A DNA stretch of 64,000 nucleotides from Ensifer adhaerens (GCF_013283195.1 NZ_JABEKT010000001.1:966795-1030794), one strand, 5' to 3'; positions 1 through 9,681 are shown, counted from the first letter of the stretch. Numbers and translations are program-made. The notes: generated by a model from the sequence alone, not told the origin.

Positions 1-2
1 CC

Positions 3-1187
3 GGGCTCGCGGTCGGGGCGATCATCTTCGATCTGATTTTCACCACGTTCAATTTCCTGCGCGCTGCCACAACGGGTCTCGTCGCACAGGCCTATGGTCG
101 GGGTGACCGGCGCGAACAGCAGGCCGTGTTCTGGCGCTCGCTGGTCATTGCGCTTACCGCCGGTGTTGCGGTCGTCGCCCTGTCACCGCTGTTGCTTGCC
201 GGTGGTCTCTGGCTCATGGACCCGCCTGCAGAAGTGGCGGCTGTGACGCGCACCTATTTCCTTTGTCGCATGCTCTCGGCTCCGGCGGCACTCGCCAACT
301 ATGCCATCCTCGGCTTTGTGCTCGGCCGCGGCCAAGGCACGACCGGGCTGTTGCTGCAGGCCCTGATCAACGGGGTCAACATCGTGCTGTCGATCCTGCT
401 CGGGCTGGTTTTGGGCTGGGGGGTCCTGGGTGTCGCGATCGCAACCGTCACCGGCGAGGTCATCGGCGCCATGGCCGGCTTTGCCATCGTCTATAGCCGT
501 TTTGACAGAAAGGACGCGCCGAGCTGGGCGATGATCTTCGACCGCGAGCGGCTCCGGCCGCTGTTCGGGCTTAACCGCGACATCATGATCCGCTCCTTCG
601 TTCTCGTCGCGGCCTTCGCGCTCATGACACGCATAGGCACTGCTTTCGGCCCGGTGACGTTGGCTGCGAATGCGGTGTTGATGACCGTTTTTCTTGTCGC
701 CGGCTACTATCTCGATGGCCTTGCCAACGCTGCCGAGCAACTGATCGGCCGTTCGATCGGCGCCCATTACCGTCCTGCCTTCGATCGGGCGCTGAAGCTG
801 ACGATGACCTGGTCGCTCGGCCTTGCCGTCGTGACAACCGTGGCGCTTCTGCTTTTCGGCCACGGGCTTGTCGACCTCCTGACGACGGCGCCGGATGTCC
901 GCGCGGTCGCTTACGCGTATCTGCCCTGGGCCGCCCTGACGGCGATGACCGGCGCGCTTGCCTTCCTGATGGATGGGGTCTTCATCGGCGCCACCTGGTC
1001 GCGCGACATGCGCAACATGATGTTGGCGGCGCTTACCGGGTATGTCGCGGCCCTGGCGATCCTTGTGCCCGCCTTCGGCAATCACGGCCTATGGGCGGGG
1101 CTCAACCTGTTCCTGTTGATGCGCGGCCTGTTCCTGCTCGCCAGAATTCCGGCAAAAGCCGGTCAGACCTTTCGCTCGGCCCAGTAG
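3..1187 (+). CDS. MATE family efflux transporter, 5' end missing
   Basis: This is the C-terminal ~394 residues of a MATE/DinF-type transporter, a 12-helix inner-membrane protein family that exports drugs or metabolites in exchange for Na+ or H+. The open frame runs back to the first bases of the window, and upstream of the first internal ATG (126) it already encodes family-like sequence (FNFLRAATTGLVAQAYGRGD), so the true start lies outside. Many hydrophobic helices follow, and the second half repeats the fold of the first. Its last 25 bases overlap the convergent pyrD gene. The substrate cannot be told from sequence. Confidence 0.85.
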   Translation, partial: GLAVGAIIFDLIFTTFNFLRAATTGLVAQAYGRGDRREQQAVFWRSLVIALTAGVAVVALSPLLLAGGLWLMDPPAEVAAVTRTYFLCRMLSAPAALANYAILGFVLGRGQGTTGLLLQALINGVNIVLSILLGLVLGWGVLGVAIATVTGEVIGAMAGFAIVYSRFDRKDAPSWAMIFDRERLRPLFGLNRDIMIRSFVLVAAFALMTRIGTAFGPVTLAANAVLMTVFLVAGYYLDGLANAAEQLIGRSIGAHYRPAFDRALKLTMTWSLGLAVVTTVALLLFGHGLVDLLTTAPDVRAVAYAYLPWAALTAMTGALAFLMDGVFIGATWSRDMRNMMLAALTGYVAALAILVPAFGNHGLWAGLNLFLLMRGLFLLARIPAKAGQTFRSAQ

Positions 1188-2251
1188 TCGAGGCGGCTGT
1201 CGCGCAGATCGCGGATCGATGTCAGCCCCTCGCGATCGCAGAGATCGGAAAGCCCGCGCACGATCCTTCCTGGAAGCGCCGGTCCTTCGTAGACCATGCA
1301 GGAATAGAGCTGCACCAGATCGGCGCCGGCGCGGATCTTCTCCGCAGCGGTTTCGGCCGAGCTGACGCCGCCGACGCCGATGATCGGCAGGACAGGGCCG
1401 ACGCGTTTGCGCATGCGGGCAAGAACAGCCGTCGATTTTTCAAACAGCGGCTTGCCGGAAAGGCCACCAGCTTCCTTCGCCTGGGCTTGGTCCTTGAGGC
1501 CATCGCGCGCGAGCGTCGTGTTGGAAACGATCAACCCGTCGAGCTTGTGCGCCAGTACCTCGGCGGCGATGTCGTCCATGCCTTCTTCGGTCAGATCGGG
1601 TGCGATCTTGAGGAAGACCGGCACGTGCCTGTTGCTGCGCGCGGCTTCCTCGTCGCGTGCGGCAAGCACGGCCGAGAGAAGTGCCGAGAGACTTTCGCGC
1701 GCCTGCAGGTCGCGAAGGCCCGGCGTGTTCGGCGAGGAGATGTTGGCGGTGAAATACTTGGCGACCGAATAGAAGGTGTGAATGCCGCTGACATAGTCGC
1801 CGATACGGTCGGCGCTGTCCTTGTTGGCGCCGATATTGACGCCGATTAGCGCGCTGCGCGAGCATGCCTTGAGGCGCGCCAAGGCGGCGCCATGGCCCTC
1901 GTTGTTGAAACCGAGGCGATTGATCACCGCTTCGTCTTCAACCAGGCGGAAGATGCGCGGCTTGTCGTTGCCCGATTGCGGGCGCGGCGTCACCGTGCCG
2001 ATTTCGGTGAAGCCGAAGCCGATCTTCAACAGTGCTTCCGGCACTTCGGCGTTCTTGTCGTAGCCGGCGGCCATGCCGAGCGGATTGGGGAAGACGAGGC
2101 CGGCAACGGTCTGGGCGAGCCGCTTGTCCTGCCCGGTCGGACAGCTCGGCACGAGGCCGGTCTTCAGCGCCTTGATCGACAGGCCGTGAGCGGCTTCCGG
2201 ATCGAAGAGAAAGAGGCCGCGGCGGGCGAGATTGGCAAAGGGATTGTTCAT
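1163..2251 (-). CDS. pyrD: Dihydroorotate dehydrogenase (quinone), class 2
   Basis: PyrD oxidises dihydroorotate to orotate in pyrimidine synthesis and passes electrons to membrane quinone through FMN. The 362-residue length, with an N-terminal extension ahead of the barrel, fits class 2 enzymes. Family motifs appear in order: NPLGMAAGYDKNAE, IGTVTPRPQSGNDKPR, NRLGFNNEG, IGVNIGANKDS, NISSPNTPGLRDLQ (with the catalytic Ser of class 2), PVFLKIAPDL, SNTTLAR and the FMN phosphate site PIIGVGGVSSAETA. The start codon overlaps the stop of the upstream DUF952 gene (ATGA), so the two are probably translated together. The 3' end overlaps the convergent MATE gene. Confidence 0.97.
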   Translation of the reverse strand: MNNPFANLARRGLFLFDPEAAHGLSIKALKTGLVPSCPTGQDKRLAQTVAGLVFPNPLGMAAGYDKNAEVPEALLKIGFGFTEIGTVTPRPQSGNDKPRIFRLVEDEAVINRLGFNNEGHGAALARLKACSRSALIGVNIGANKDSADRIGDYVSGIHTFYSVAKYFTANISSPNTPGLRDLQARESLSALLSAVLAARDEEAARSNRHVPVFLKIAPDLTEEGMDDIAAEVLAHKLDGLIVSNTTLARDGLKDQAQAKEAGGLSGKPLFEKSTAVLARMRKRVGPVLPIIGVGGVSSAETAAEKIRAGADLVQLYSCMVYEGPALPGRIVRGLSDLCDREGLTSIRDLRDSRLDYWAERKV

Positions 2252-2595
2252 GCTTCGAGTTCCGGGAAGACGTGACGGCCGTCTGCGCCGAGCGGCAGCG
2301 GCTTTTCCCAGAGCACGGCCGACAGGAACAGCGGGGCATAGAGATGCGGGAAAAGGGCACCGCCGCGCGAGGGCTCAAAGACAAGCTCTTCGCCGAGCGC
2401 ATCGCCATCGATCGCGACCAGCAGCAGGCCTTCCTGCCCTTCGAAGTGGCGGGCGGCGGTTTCGATTGCCTGCTCACCGGTCGAAAAGTGGATGAAGCCG
2501 TCTGTAAGGTCGATGGGTGCGCCATCGAAACGGCCGGTGCGCCTGGCTTCCTGCCATAGTGCGGCCGGAACGATCTTGTATATGATTGAGCTCAT
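2248..2595 (-). CDS. DUF952 family protein
   Basis: A 115-residue soluble protein of the DUF952 family, recognised from the opening IYKIVPAALWQEA, the GFIHFSTGEQ segment and the late LYAPLFLSAVLW segment. The frame is open further upstream, but the ATG at 2595 begins at the family's usual N-terminus. The function is unknown. It is the first gene of a two-gene unit with pyrD, joined by an ATGA overlap; the link to pyrimidine synthesis is positional only. Confidence 0.85.
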   Translation of the reverse strand: MSSIIYKIVPAALWQEARRTGRFDGAPIDLTDGFIHFSTGEQAIETAARHFEGQEGLLLVAIDGDALGEELVFEPSRGGALFPHLYAPLFLSAVLWEKPLPLGADGRHVFPELEA

Positions 2596-2717
2596 GATGC
2601 CCGCTTGTCCGTCGTGATATCCTGTCGTGGCCTTGCCGCAAATATCGGCGATTGTCCATTGCTGAAGGTCGTTCACCGGCGGATTTCCGCCCTGATGTCC
2701 GCAACGGAGAGGAAGCA

Positions 2718-3137
2718 ATGAACAAAGCAATCGCAGTTCTGCTGGTCGCCGCTAGCTTTGGCGTAGCCGCAGGCGCGCGCGCCCAAGAGCCGGCACCCGG
2801 TCGCTACGCCATGCAGAAGTCTGACACCGGCATCGCCCGGCTCGACACCCAGACCGGCGAAGTCTCGCTTTGCCAGGAGAAGGACGGTCAGCTCGTCTGC
2901 CGCATGGCCGCTGACGAGCGCACGGCCTTCGAGCTGGAGCTGGATCTGCTGACCAAGCGGGTCGATACGCTCGAAAGGGTTGTCGAATCCGGTGGAGGCG
3001 TTGCAAAACAGGACCTTCCGACCGATGAAGAGATTGACCGGACAATGGGCATCATGGAAAGAATGATGCGCAAGTTCATGGATATCGTGAAGGATCTTGA
3101 AGGCAGCAGCGACCCCGCGTCGCCGCAGAAGACCTGA
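2718..3137 (+). CDS. Exported hypothetical protein
   Basis: A 139-residue protein with a clear signal peptide (MNKAIAVLLVAASFGVAAGA, cleavage near ARA-QE). The mature part is about 118 residues and charged. It has a short Cys pair (SLCQEKDGQLVCR), followed by a helical stretch with heptad-like leucines (LELDLLTKRVDTLERVV) that may form a coiled coil. The start is chosen at 2718 because GAGAGGA lies just upstream. It is probably periplasmic. No function is recognised. It sits between the divergent DUF952-pyrD unit and the response regulator downstream. Confidence 0.7.
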   Translation: MNKAIAVLLVAASFGVAAGARAQEPAPGRYAMQKSDTGIARLDTQTGEVSLCQEKDGQLVCRMAADERTAFELELDLLTKRVDTLERVVESGGGVAKQDLPTDEEIDRTMGIMERMMRKFMDIVKDLEGSSDPASPQKT

Positions 3138-3212
3138 CGGGTCGGACGGACCGTGCGGCGACAACCGGCGTGGGGACGCGGGTTGTAGCCGAAGCTCTTG
3201 GGAGGGAGCGAC

Positions 3213-3863
3213 ATGACGCCGGACATGACCATCATCATCGCAGACGATCACCCGCTGTTTCGTGGCGCGATGCGGCAGGCATTGAGCGGCATGGCCGGTG
3301 CGCCTGCCATCGTCGAAGCCGGCGACTTTGCCGCCGCCCGCAAAGCTGCCGCCGATTGTCCCGATGCCGACCTGATGCTGCTCGACCTGACCATGCCCGG
3401 CGTCAGTGGCCTGTCGGGCCTGATTGCGCTGCGCGCCGAATTTCCAAGCCTGCCTGTCATGGTGGTGTCTGCCCATGACGATCCCGCGACGATCCACCGG
3501 GCTCTCGATCTAGGTGCATCCGGCTTCCTGTCGAAATCGGCGGGCATCGAGGAAATCCGCGGTGGTATCGAGAAAGTCATGGCCGGCGAAGTCTTCGTGC
3601 CGGCCGGCTACACGCAGGGGCAGGAATACGAGCCCGAGGTGGCTGATCTCCTGCAGCGGCTGCAGACATTGACGCCGCAGCAATCGCGTGTGCTCAGCAT
3701 GCTCGGCGAGGGCCTGCTCAACAAGCAGATCGCCTATGAACTCGGGGTTTCCGAGGCGACCATCAAGGCGCATGTCTCGGCCATCCTGTTGAAGCTCAAC
3801 GTCGACAGCCGCACGCAGGCGGTCATCCAGCTTTCGAAGATAGGAACGGTCGCGGCGGCCTGA
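3213..3863 (+). CDS. LuxR/NarL-type response regulator
   Basis: A 216-residue two-component regulator. The receiver domain (about residues 6-120) has the acidic pair at 11-12, the phosphorylation Asp at 58 (MLLDLTMPG) and the conserved Lys in GFLSKS. The C-terminal LuxR helix-turn-helix follows (LTPQQSRVLSMLGEGLLNKQ, then VSEATIKAHVSAIL). An upstream TTG at 3198 is in frame, but GGAGGGA directly precedes the ATG at 3213, so that start is preferred. The receiver resembles the AgmR/ErdR group known from Pseudomonas alcohol-oxidation control. It is convergent, with a 17-bp gap, with the large hybrid kinase and is probably its partner; that pairing is inference. Confidence 0.92.
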   Translation: MTPDMTIIIADDHPLFRGAMRQALSGMAGAPAIVEAGDFAAARKAAADCPDADLMLLDLTMPGVSGLSGLIALRAEFPSLPVMVVSAHDDPATIHRALDLGASGFLSKSAGIEEIRGGIEKVMAGEVFVPAGYTQGQEYEPEVADLLQRLQTLTPQQSRVLSMLGEGLLNKQIAYELGVSEATIKAHVSAILLKLNVDSRTQAVIQLSKIGTVAAA

Positions 3864-3880
3864 AGTCACCGGATCAGCGC

Positions 3881-6800
3881 TTACTCCGCCGCCGCTTTCG
3901 CCGCCGTTGAAAGCTGGGTCAGCCACGCGCGCATTGCGGCGGGGCGAACCGGCTTGTTCTGCAGGCCGACGCCGTCGCGTTCCGCAGCACCTCGGACTTC
4001 CGGCGATCGGTCGGCAGTGACCAGCAGGGCCGGGATGTTTTCGCCAAACAGCGCCCGGATGCGCGCGATCGCCTCGATGCCGGTGCCGTCGTCGAGGTGG
4101 TAGTCGGCAATGATGGCATGCGGACGCTCCTGCGCGGACGCCGACATTTGCGTGCAGGCGTCCAGCGATTCCGCCGTCGTGACGATACATCCCCAACCCG
4201 ACAGCAGCACCCGCATGCCTTCGATGATGCGCGGCTCGTTATCGATGCAGAGCACGCGCAACCCGTTGAGCGCCTCGCTTGCCTTCGTCGTCGGGGCAGG
4301 CCCGACGGTGACCTGTTCTCCAGCGGTCGGATCGAGCGGCACGGTGACCTTGAAGCCGGTGCCCTTTCCGGGTTTCGACTGCAGGCTGACGGGGTGGTTG
4401 AGCACGCGCGAAATACGGTCGACGATGGAAAGCCCGAGGCCGAGGCCAGATGCGGTGCGCGCGCCCTCGTCGAGCCGTGCGAACTCCTTGAAGACCGTGC
4501 GGAACTTCGATGCGGGAATGCCGATGCCGGAATCGAGCACCTCGATCGTCACCATCTTGCCGCGCCGGCGCACGCCGACGAGCACCTTGCCGCGAAGCGT
4601 ATATTTGACCGCGTTCGAGACCAGGTTCTGGACGACGCGCCTGAGCAGGTTCGGATCGGTGCGCACCACTAGCGATGTCGGCATCACCACCAGTTCGAGG
4701 TCCTTTGCCCGCGCCATCGGTGCAAAATCCGTTTCGACGCGGCGCAGGAGATCGTTGAGCGGTACGGACTGCAGCCGCGCCTTCATCGCGCCGGTATCAA
4801 GGCGGGAGATATCGAGTACGGCGCCGAGAATGGCTTCCACCGACTCGAGCGACGAATCGATGTTTTCCACCAGCGTGCTGTTGTCGGATTCTCCCAGTCG
4901 CTCGACCAGCGAGGATGAGTAGAGCCGGGCGGCATTGAGCGGCTGCAGGATGTCGTGGCCGGCGGCGGCAAAGAACCGCGTCTTGCCGATATTGGCCTCT
5001 TCGGCCGCAGCGCGCGCTTCGGCCAGCTCGTGGTTGACCCGGGTAAGTTCACCGGTACGCTCGGCGACACGCAGCTCCAGCGTCTCGTTGGCCTGTTTCA
5101 GCGCCATGTCGGCGGCGACCCGCTGGGTGATGTCGGTATAGGTCGTGACGATGCCCTTGTCGGGCATGGCATTGGTGCGCACTTCGATGATCTGCTGGCC
5201 GTTGCCGAGCTCAAGCAGGAACGGCTTGTCGAGCGTCAGGAAGTTGGCGATCAGCCGCTTCTCGTCCTCCTTGCGGATGTCACCGCGCTTGGTGAGGATG
5301 GCGACGATGTCGGCGAGCGGAAAGCCCACCTGGCCCGCCGCCTCCGGCAGGTCAAGCAGCTGGCGGAAGCGCCTGTTCCAGATGATCAGGTTGTTGGCGT
5401 TGTCGAAGACGGCAATGCCCTGGTCCATCTGCGAAAGCGCGGTCTGAAGCATGTCCTGATTGTACTGCAGCGCTTCGCTTGCCTGGTCGAGCAGCCAGGC
5501 CGTGTCCGACGAGGTGTCGTCGACCCGTTGCAGCACCAGCGAAAAGACGAGGCGGGCCGAAGACGAGCCGATGGCGCTGCCAAGCAGTTGTTCGGAAAAA
5601 TGCACCAGTGCCATGTCGGCCGGCGCATTGTCGTCGAGCCAGCGCCCGGACTGGCGCTCATAGGTGTGGAACGAGCGCTGCATGCGCTCGTCGCCCATGT
5701 AGCGCGCGATCGTCGCCTTGAGATCGCGAACGGTGACCTTGGTCTTGCGGCCGCGAAACGCTCTTTCGCTGCGCGAGCGCCTGGTGATGAAGACCCCGGC
5801 CTGGTACCGTTCGAGCGGCTTGGGCGCGCGCGTCAGGGAGGCGAGCACATACATGGTCAGGTTGACGAGCAGGCTGAGGGTCGTGGCGTTGACCAGCGGG
5901 TCGGCGTCGGCTCCGGAAAAGACGTCGGTGAAGGGCAGCAGGAAGCTCAGCACCGTAGTTGCGACATGCGAATTGTCAGGCCCGCCGAGGCTTGGCAGGA
6001 ACAGGAGATAGGCCCAGACGAAGAAACCCGAGACCATGCCGCAGATCGCGCCACGGGCATTGGCCTGGCGCCAGACCAGGCCACCGAGCAGGGACGGGGC
6101 CATCTGTGAGATCGCGACGAAGGACAGAAGGCCGAGCGAGGCGAGGCCGGCGCTGATGTCGGCGGAGCGGTAATAGGCATAGCCGAGCAAAAGCACGACG
6201 AAGATCGCCGTGCGCCGGATGTTGAGGAGGGTACCGGCAAGATTTTCCTGCAGCCCGCCGCGCTGGCCGAGGTTTCGACGCAGGAACACCGGCATGACGA
6301 TATCGTTGGAGATCATGATCGACAGCGCCACCGACGCGACGATGACCATCGCCGTCGCGGCGGAAAAACCGCCGATGAAGGTGATCAGCGTCAACAGCGG
6401 CAGGCCGTTGGCGAGCGGCAGCGTCAGCAGATAGAGGTCGGCGTCGCCGGAGCCGGAGAAGGTCAGGATGCCGGCGATGGCGATCGGCAGGACGAAGAGG
6501 TTGATGGCGACGAGATAGAGCGGAAAGAGAATGCCGGCGGTACGCAGTTCGCCTTCCGTGCGGTTCTCGACGACGGTGACGTGAAACTGCCGCGGCAGCA
6601 TGATGATCGCGAAGGCCGAGGTGACGATCAAGAGGATCCAGCGCGCGATCGGGGTTTCGTAGTGGAGCGCCTGCTCGACCGCCGGGCTTTGCTGGGCGAG
6701 TGCCCACAGGTGCGACGGCCCGTCGAAGATCACGAAGACGATGTAGAGACCGGCAGTGATCAGCGCCACCAGCTTGACCACCGATTCCATCGCGATCGCC

Positions 6801-7384
6801 AGGATCAGGCCGTCCTGGTGTTCGGTGGCATCCGTGTGGCGGGTGCCGAAGACGATGGCGAAGCAGGCGAGAAACAGGGTGACGAGAAGCGGCAGGTCGA
6901 TGAAGCTTTGCCCGGCGCCGATGCCATAGTCACTGGTGTTGATCATGGCCGCGACCGAGCTTGAGATCGCCTTCAGCTGCAGCGCGATATAGGGCACGGC
7001 GCCGACCAGCGAGATCAGCGCGACGATCGCCGCCACCGCCGGGTTCTTGCCGTAGCGGGCGGCAATGAAGTCGGCGACGGATGTCAGCTTCTCGGTCTTG
7101 GCCAGCCGTATGATCTTGCGGATCAGCGGCATGCCGAGCGTGAACATCAGGATCGGGCCGATGTAAATGCCGGTGAATTCGAGGCCGCGCTCGGCCGCAA
7201 GCCCGATGCCGCCGAAATAGGTCCAGGACGTGCAATAGATCGCAAGGCTCAGCGCATAGACCAGCGGCCTGCCTTTGACCGCAGTGCTTTTTCTCCTGGC
7301 CCGCCTGTCGCCGTAGCTTGCGACTGCGAAAAGCAGCAGCAGATAGGCGAAAGCCGAGGCGAAGATGACCGAACCCGAGAGCAT
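3881..7384 (-). CDS. Hybrid sensor histidine kinase with N-terminal solute-symporter (SSS) domain
   Basis: A 1167-residue membrane sensor that combines a transporter-like domain with a hybrid kinase. Residues ~1-510 form a sodium:solute symporter (PutP-like) domain with about 13 helices. A PAS domain follows near 650-760 (MDQGIAVFDNANNLIIWNRR). The HisKA domain carries His810 in GHDILQPLNAARL, a motif of the NahK/ErcS' kinase group. The HATPase domain has its N-box near 918 (RRVVQNLVSNAVKYT) and GLGLGLSIV. A C-terminal receiver has Asp1094 in IIADYHLDDGTG. The architecture resembles Pseudomonas PA3271 and, more distantly, CbrA. The ligand is unknown; transport-coupled sensing of a small nutrient is the family expectation. 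It is convergent with a LuxR response regulator. Confidence 0.93.
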   Translation of the reverse strand: MLSGSVIFASAFAYLLLLFAVASYGDRRARRKSTAVKGRPLVYALSLAIYCTSWTYFGGIGLAAERGLEFTGIYIGPILMFTLGMPLIRKIIRLAKTEKLTSVADFIAARYGKNPAVAAIVALISLVGAVPYIALQLKAISSSVAAMINTSDYGIGAGQSFIDLPLLVTLFLACFAIVFGTRHTDATEHQDGLILAIAMESVVKLVALITAGLYIVFVIFDGPSHLWALAQQSPAVEQALHYETPIARWILLIVTSAFAIIMLPRQFHVTVVENRTEGELRTAGILFPLYLVAINLFVLPIAIAGILTFSGSGDADLYLLTLPLANGLPLLTLITFIGGFSAATAMVIVASVALSIMISNDIVMPVFLRRNLGQRGGLQENLAGTLLNIRRTAIFVVLLLGYAYYRSADISAGLASLGLLSFVAISQMAPSLLGGLVWRQANARGAICGMVSGFFVWAYLLFLPSLGGPDNSHVATTVLSFLLPFTDVFSGADADPLVNATTLSLLVNLTMYVLASLTRAPKPLERYQAGVFITRRSRSERAFRGRKTKVTVRDLKATIARYMGDERMQRSFHTYERQSGRWLDDNAPADMALVHFSEQLLGSAIGSSSARLVFSLVLQRVDDTSSDTAWLLDQASEALQYNQDMLQTALSQMDQGIAVFDNANNLIIWNRRFRQLLDLPEAAGQVGFPLADIVAILTKRGDIRKEDEKRLIANFLTLDKPFLLELGNGQQIIEVRTNAMPDKGIVTTYTDITQRVAADMALKQANETLELRVAERTGELTRVNHELAEARAAAEEANIGKTRFFAAAGHDILQPLNAARLYSSSLVERLGESDNSTLVENIDSSLESVEAILGAVLDISRLDTGAMKARLQSVPLNDLLRRVETDFAPMARAKDLELVVMPTSLVVRTDPNLLRRVVQNLVSNAVKYTLRGKVLVGVRRRGKMVTIEVLDSGIGIPASKFRTVFKEFARLDEGARTASGLGLGLSIVDRISRVLNHPVSLQSKPGKGTGFKVTVPLDPTAGEQVTVGPAPTTKASEALNGLRVLCIDNEPRIIEGMRVLLSGWGCIVTTAESLDACTQMSASAQERPHAIIADYHLDDGTGIEAIARIRALFGENIPALLVTADRSPEVRGAAERDGVGLQNKPVRPAAMRAWLTQLSTAAKAAAE

Positions 7385-7658
7385 GCCTCATTCCTCCGGG
7401 CGTCAGCATAGGCCAAGTCCGGGAGGTTGAGAATTGCCTCCCGCATCAGTCTTAAGTCCAAGGCGAGACTGGAAAAAACGTGGCCGGCCTCAAGTCTTGG
7501 ACCGCGTGCGGCCCGCGACCGCAGAACTCGCTTGCACGCGATTTGATCAAAGGCAAAGAAAGGTTTCTTCGCTGGCCGCTTTGGTTTAGATTTCGTGAAC
7601 GGTTGCAGCGCGGGACAGCGCCGGCGGTCGCCTTCAACGGGGATATACGGAGAGACGT

Positions 7659-8087
7659 ATGCTGAATGAGTTCAAAGAGTTTATTGCCCGCGGGAACGTC
7701 ATGGATCTCGCGGTCGGTGTGATCATCGGCGCTGCCTTCAGCAAGATCGTCACGTCCATTGTGGAAGACCTCGTGATGCCGGTCGTCGGTGCTCTGACGG
7801 GCGGCGGTTTTGATTTCTCCAATTACTTCCTGCCGCTCTCGGCCAATGTGACGGCGACGTCTCTGGCTGCTGCCCGTGCTCAGGGTGCCGTCTTCGCCTA
7901 TGGCAATTTCATCACCGTCCTCATCAACTTCCTGATCCTTGCCTGGATCATCTTCCTGATGATCAAGGCGGTGAACCGCGTGCGCGCATCCGTCGAAAAG
8001 AAGAAAGAATCCGAACCGGCTGCTCCGCCGCCGGAAGATGTCCGTCTGCTTTCGGAAATTCGCGACCTGTTGAAGCAGCGCGCCTGA
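7659..8087 (+). CDS. mscL: Large-conductance mechanosensitive channel MscL
   Basis: MscL is a homopentameric inner-membrane channel that opens under membrane tension and releases solutes during osmotic downshock. The 142-residue protein has the N-terminal amphipathic helix and first pore helix ([20 protein letters not shown], then [18 protein letters not shown]), a periplasmic loop, a second helix ([20 protein letters not shown]) and a charged C-terminal helix ending in [17 protein letters not shown] lies 5 bases before the ATG. It is transcribed alone, divergent from the hybrid kinase; the 274-bp upstream gap shows no gene. A GC-rich hairpin follows the stop. Confidence 0.97.
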   Translation: MLNEFKEFIARGNVMDLAVGVIIGAAFSKIVTSIVEDLVMPVVGALTGGGFDFSNYFLPLSANVTATSLAAARAQGAVFAYGNFITVLINFLILAWIIFLMIKAVNRVRASVEKKKESEPAAPPPEDVRLLSEIRDLLKQRA

Positions 8088-8095
8088 GTTTTGTC

Positions 8096-8128
8096 TTCGC
8101 GGGCTCCGCCTGGAGCCGGACCCGCGAA
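8096..8128 (+). terminator. GC-rich hairpin after mscL
   Basis: An 8-bp inverted repeat (TTCGCGGG / CCCGCGAA) with a smaller CTCC/GGAG pairing inside lies 8 bases after the mscL stop. No T-run follows, so it may slow or end transcription only weakly, or it may protect the 3' end. Confidence 0.45.
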
Positions 8129-8334
8129 ACATCACAGAAATCAATAAACCGGTCAGATAAAGTCGTGTGATCGCAGCTGCGAAAGCAGCTAGAAGCGATG
8201 GGCAATTGCGGAGCAGGCTTAAGGAAAGGCATGTACGGCCTTCCGACCGCCTCGCTCTAACATATGAGAATCGTTCACGTTTATGATCTTGAGGACGATC
8301 CGTCCCAAGATCGTCGTGATCCAGGAGCCCGTCG

Positions 8335-9501
8335 ATGACCATCATGACCACCATCAGCCCCCGTGCACTCGCAGCGCCGGAAAGCGGCATCGTCGAGGTT
8401 GTGAATTATGCCCGTGGGCGCGACGGTTTGATCCCGCTCTGGGTGGGTGAAGGCGATCTTTCGACGCCAGCCTTCATTTCCGAGGCGGCCAGCGAAGCGC
8501 TGCTCGCGGGTGAGACCTTCTACACCTGGCAGCGCGGCATCCCACCATTGCGCGAGGCGCTGTCGCGCTACTATCAGCGCCGGTTCCAGAAGGGTCTGTC
8601 TCCGGACCATTTCTACGTTACCGGCTCGGGCATGCAGGCGATCAAGCTTGCGATCGAGGCCATTACCTCGCCGGGCGATGAAATGGTGCTTCTGACCCCC
8701 GCCTGGCCGAACTTTGCCGCCGCTGCCGAACTATCAGGCGCCAAGCCGGTCCCGGTGCAACTCCGTTTCGAAAACGGCATGTGGCAACTCGACCTCGAGC
8801 GGCTCGAAGCGGCGATAGGCCCGAAGACCAAGGCCCTGTTCATCAACACGCCGTCGAACCCGACCGGCTGGACCGCGAGCCATGACGACCTCCGCGCGAT
8901 TCTTGGCCTTGCACGCAAACACGGCCTGTGGATCGTCGCCGACGAGATCTATGCGCTTTATCATTACGCCGGCGGCCGGGCACCTTCCTTCCTCGACGTG
9001 ATGGACGATGACGAGCGCATCATCTTCGTCAACTCCTTCTCCAAGAACTGGTCGATGACCGGCTGGCGTGTCGGCTGGATCGTGGCGCCGCCGGCAATCG
9101 GCCAGGTGCTTGAAAACCTCGTGCAATACGCGACCTCGGGCGTTGCGCAGTTCATGCAGCGCGGCGCCGTCGTGGCTCTGGACGAGGGCGATGCCTTCGT
9201 CGACGCCAACATTGCCAAGGCGGCACAGAGCCGTGACCTGCTTTGCGACGCGCTGATTGCCACCAATCGGGTCGAGACTCTGAAGCCCGACGGCGCGATC
9301 TACACGTTCCTCAAGATCGACGGCGTCACGGATTCGCGCGCAGCCGCCATCGACATCGTCGACAAGACGGGCGTCGGGCTTGCGCCGGGAACAGCCTTCG
9401 GCGATGGCGGTTCGCTGTTCATGCGCGCCTGCTTCCTGCGCGATCCGGCGCAGGTCGCCGAAGCGGCAAGCCGCCTGCAGAATTACATTCTCGGCCGCTG
9501 A
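8335..9501 (+). CDS. PLP-dependent class I/II aminotransferase
   Basis: A 388-residue fold-type I aminotransferase. Visible features are the substrate-side stretch GEGDLSTPAFI, the cofactor region YVTGSGMQAIKL, NTPSNPTGW, VADEIYALYHY, and the Schiff-base Lys in NSFSKNWSMTGWRVGW. The C-terminal Arg that binds the substrate carboxylate is in MRACFLRD. AGGAG lies 8 bases before the ATG. It is a single gene upstream of galE. The amino donor cannot be assigned; aspartate, aromatic or other substrates are possible in this subgroup. The 247-bp gap before it holds only the mscL hairpin. Confidence 0.9.
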   Translation: MTIMTTISPRALAAPESGIVEVVNYARGRDGLIPLWVGEGDLSTPAFISEAASEALLAGETFYTWQRGIPPLREALSRYYQRRFQKGLSPDHFYVTGSGMQAIKLAIEAITSPGDEMVLLTPAWPNFAAAAELSGAKPVPVQLRFENGMWQLDLERLEAAIGPKTKALFINTPSNPTGWTASHDDLRAILGLARKHGLWIVADEIYALYHYAGGRAPSFLDVMDDDERIIFVNSFSKNWSMTGWRVGWIVAPPAIGQVLENLVQYATSGVAQFMQRGAVVALDEGDAFVDANIAKAAQSRDLLCDALIATNRVETLKPDGAIYTFLKIDGVTDSRAAAIDIVDKTGVGLAPGTAFGDGGSLFMRACFLRDPAQVAEAASRLQNYILGR

Positions 9502-9520
9502 GCCTCCGTCCTGGCCTCGG

Positions 9521-9544
9521 CCCGTGGGCGTTTCGGCCCGCGGG
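9521..9544. terminator. Possible terminator hairpin after the aminotransferase gene
   Basis: Nine-base arms CCCGTGGGC and GCCCGCGGG (one G-T wobble) around a 6-base loop lie 19 bases past the aminotransferase stop. There is no T-run, so the terminator role is uncertain. Confidence 0.4.
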
Positions 9545-9681
9545 TTCCCGGTGTGACCCTTTCTTAACTCTACACCAAGGAATTGTAGCCACGCGACCGT
9601 GCGGGCGTGCCGCCTTTACCTATTCCGAAAGCATCGATGGGCTTTGCTGTCTGCGATGGTCTAGGGAATGGGACGCAGCGA

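Noticed and set aside
183-1085. A 300-codon frame antisense to the MATE gene
   Set aside because: Charged low-complexity sequence typical of antisense reading of membrane genes; the MATE frame is hydrophobic and recognisable.
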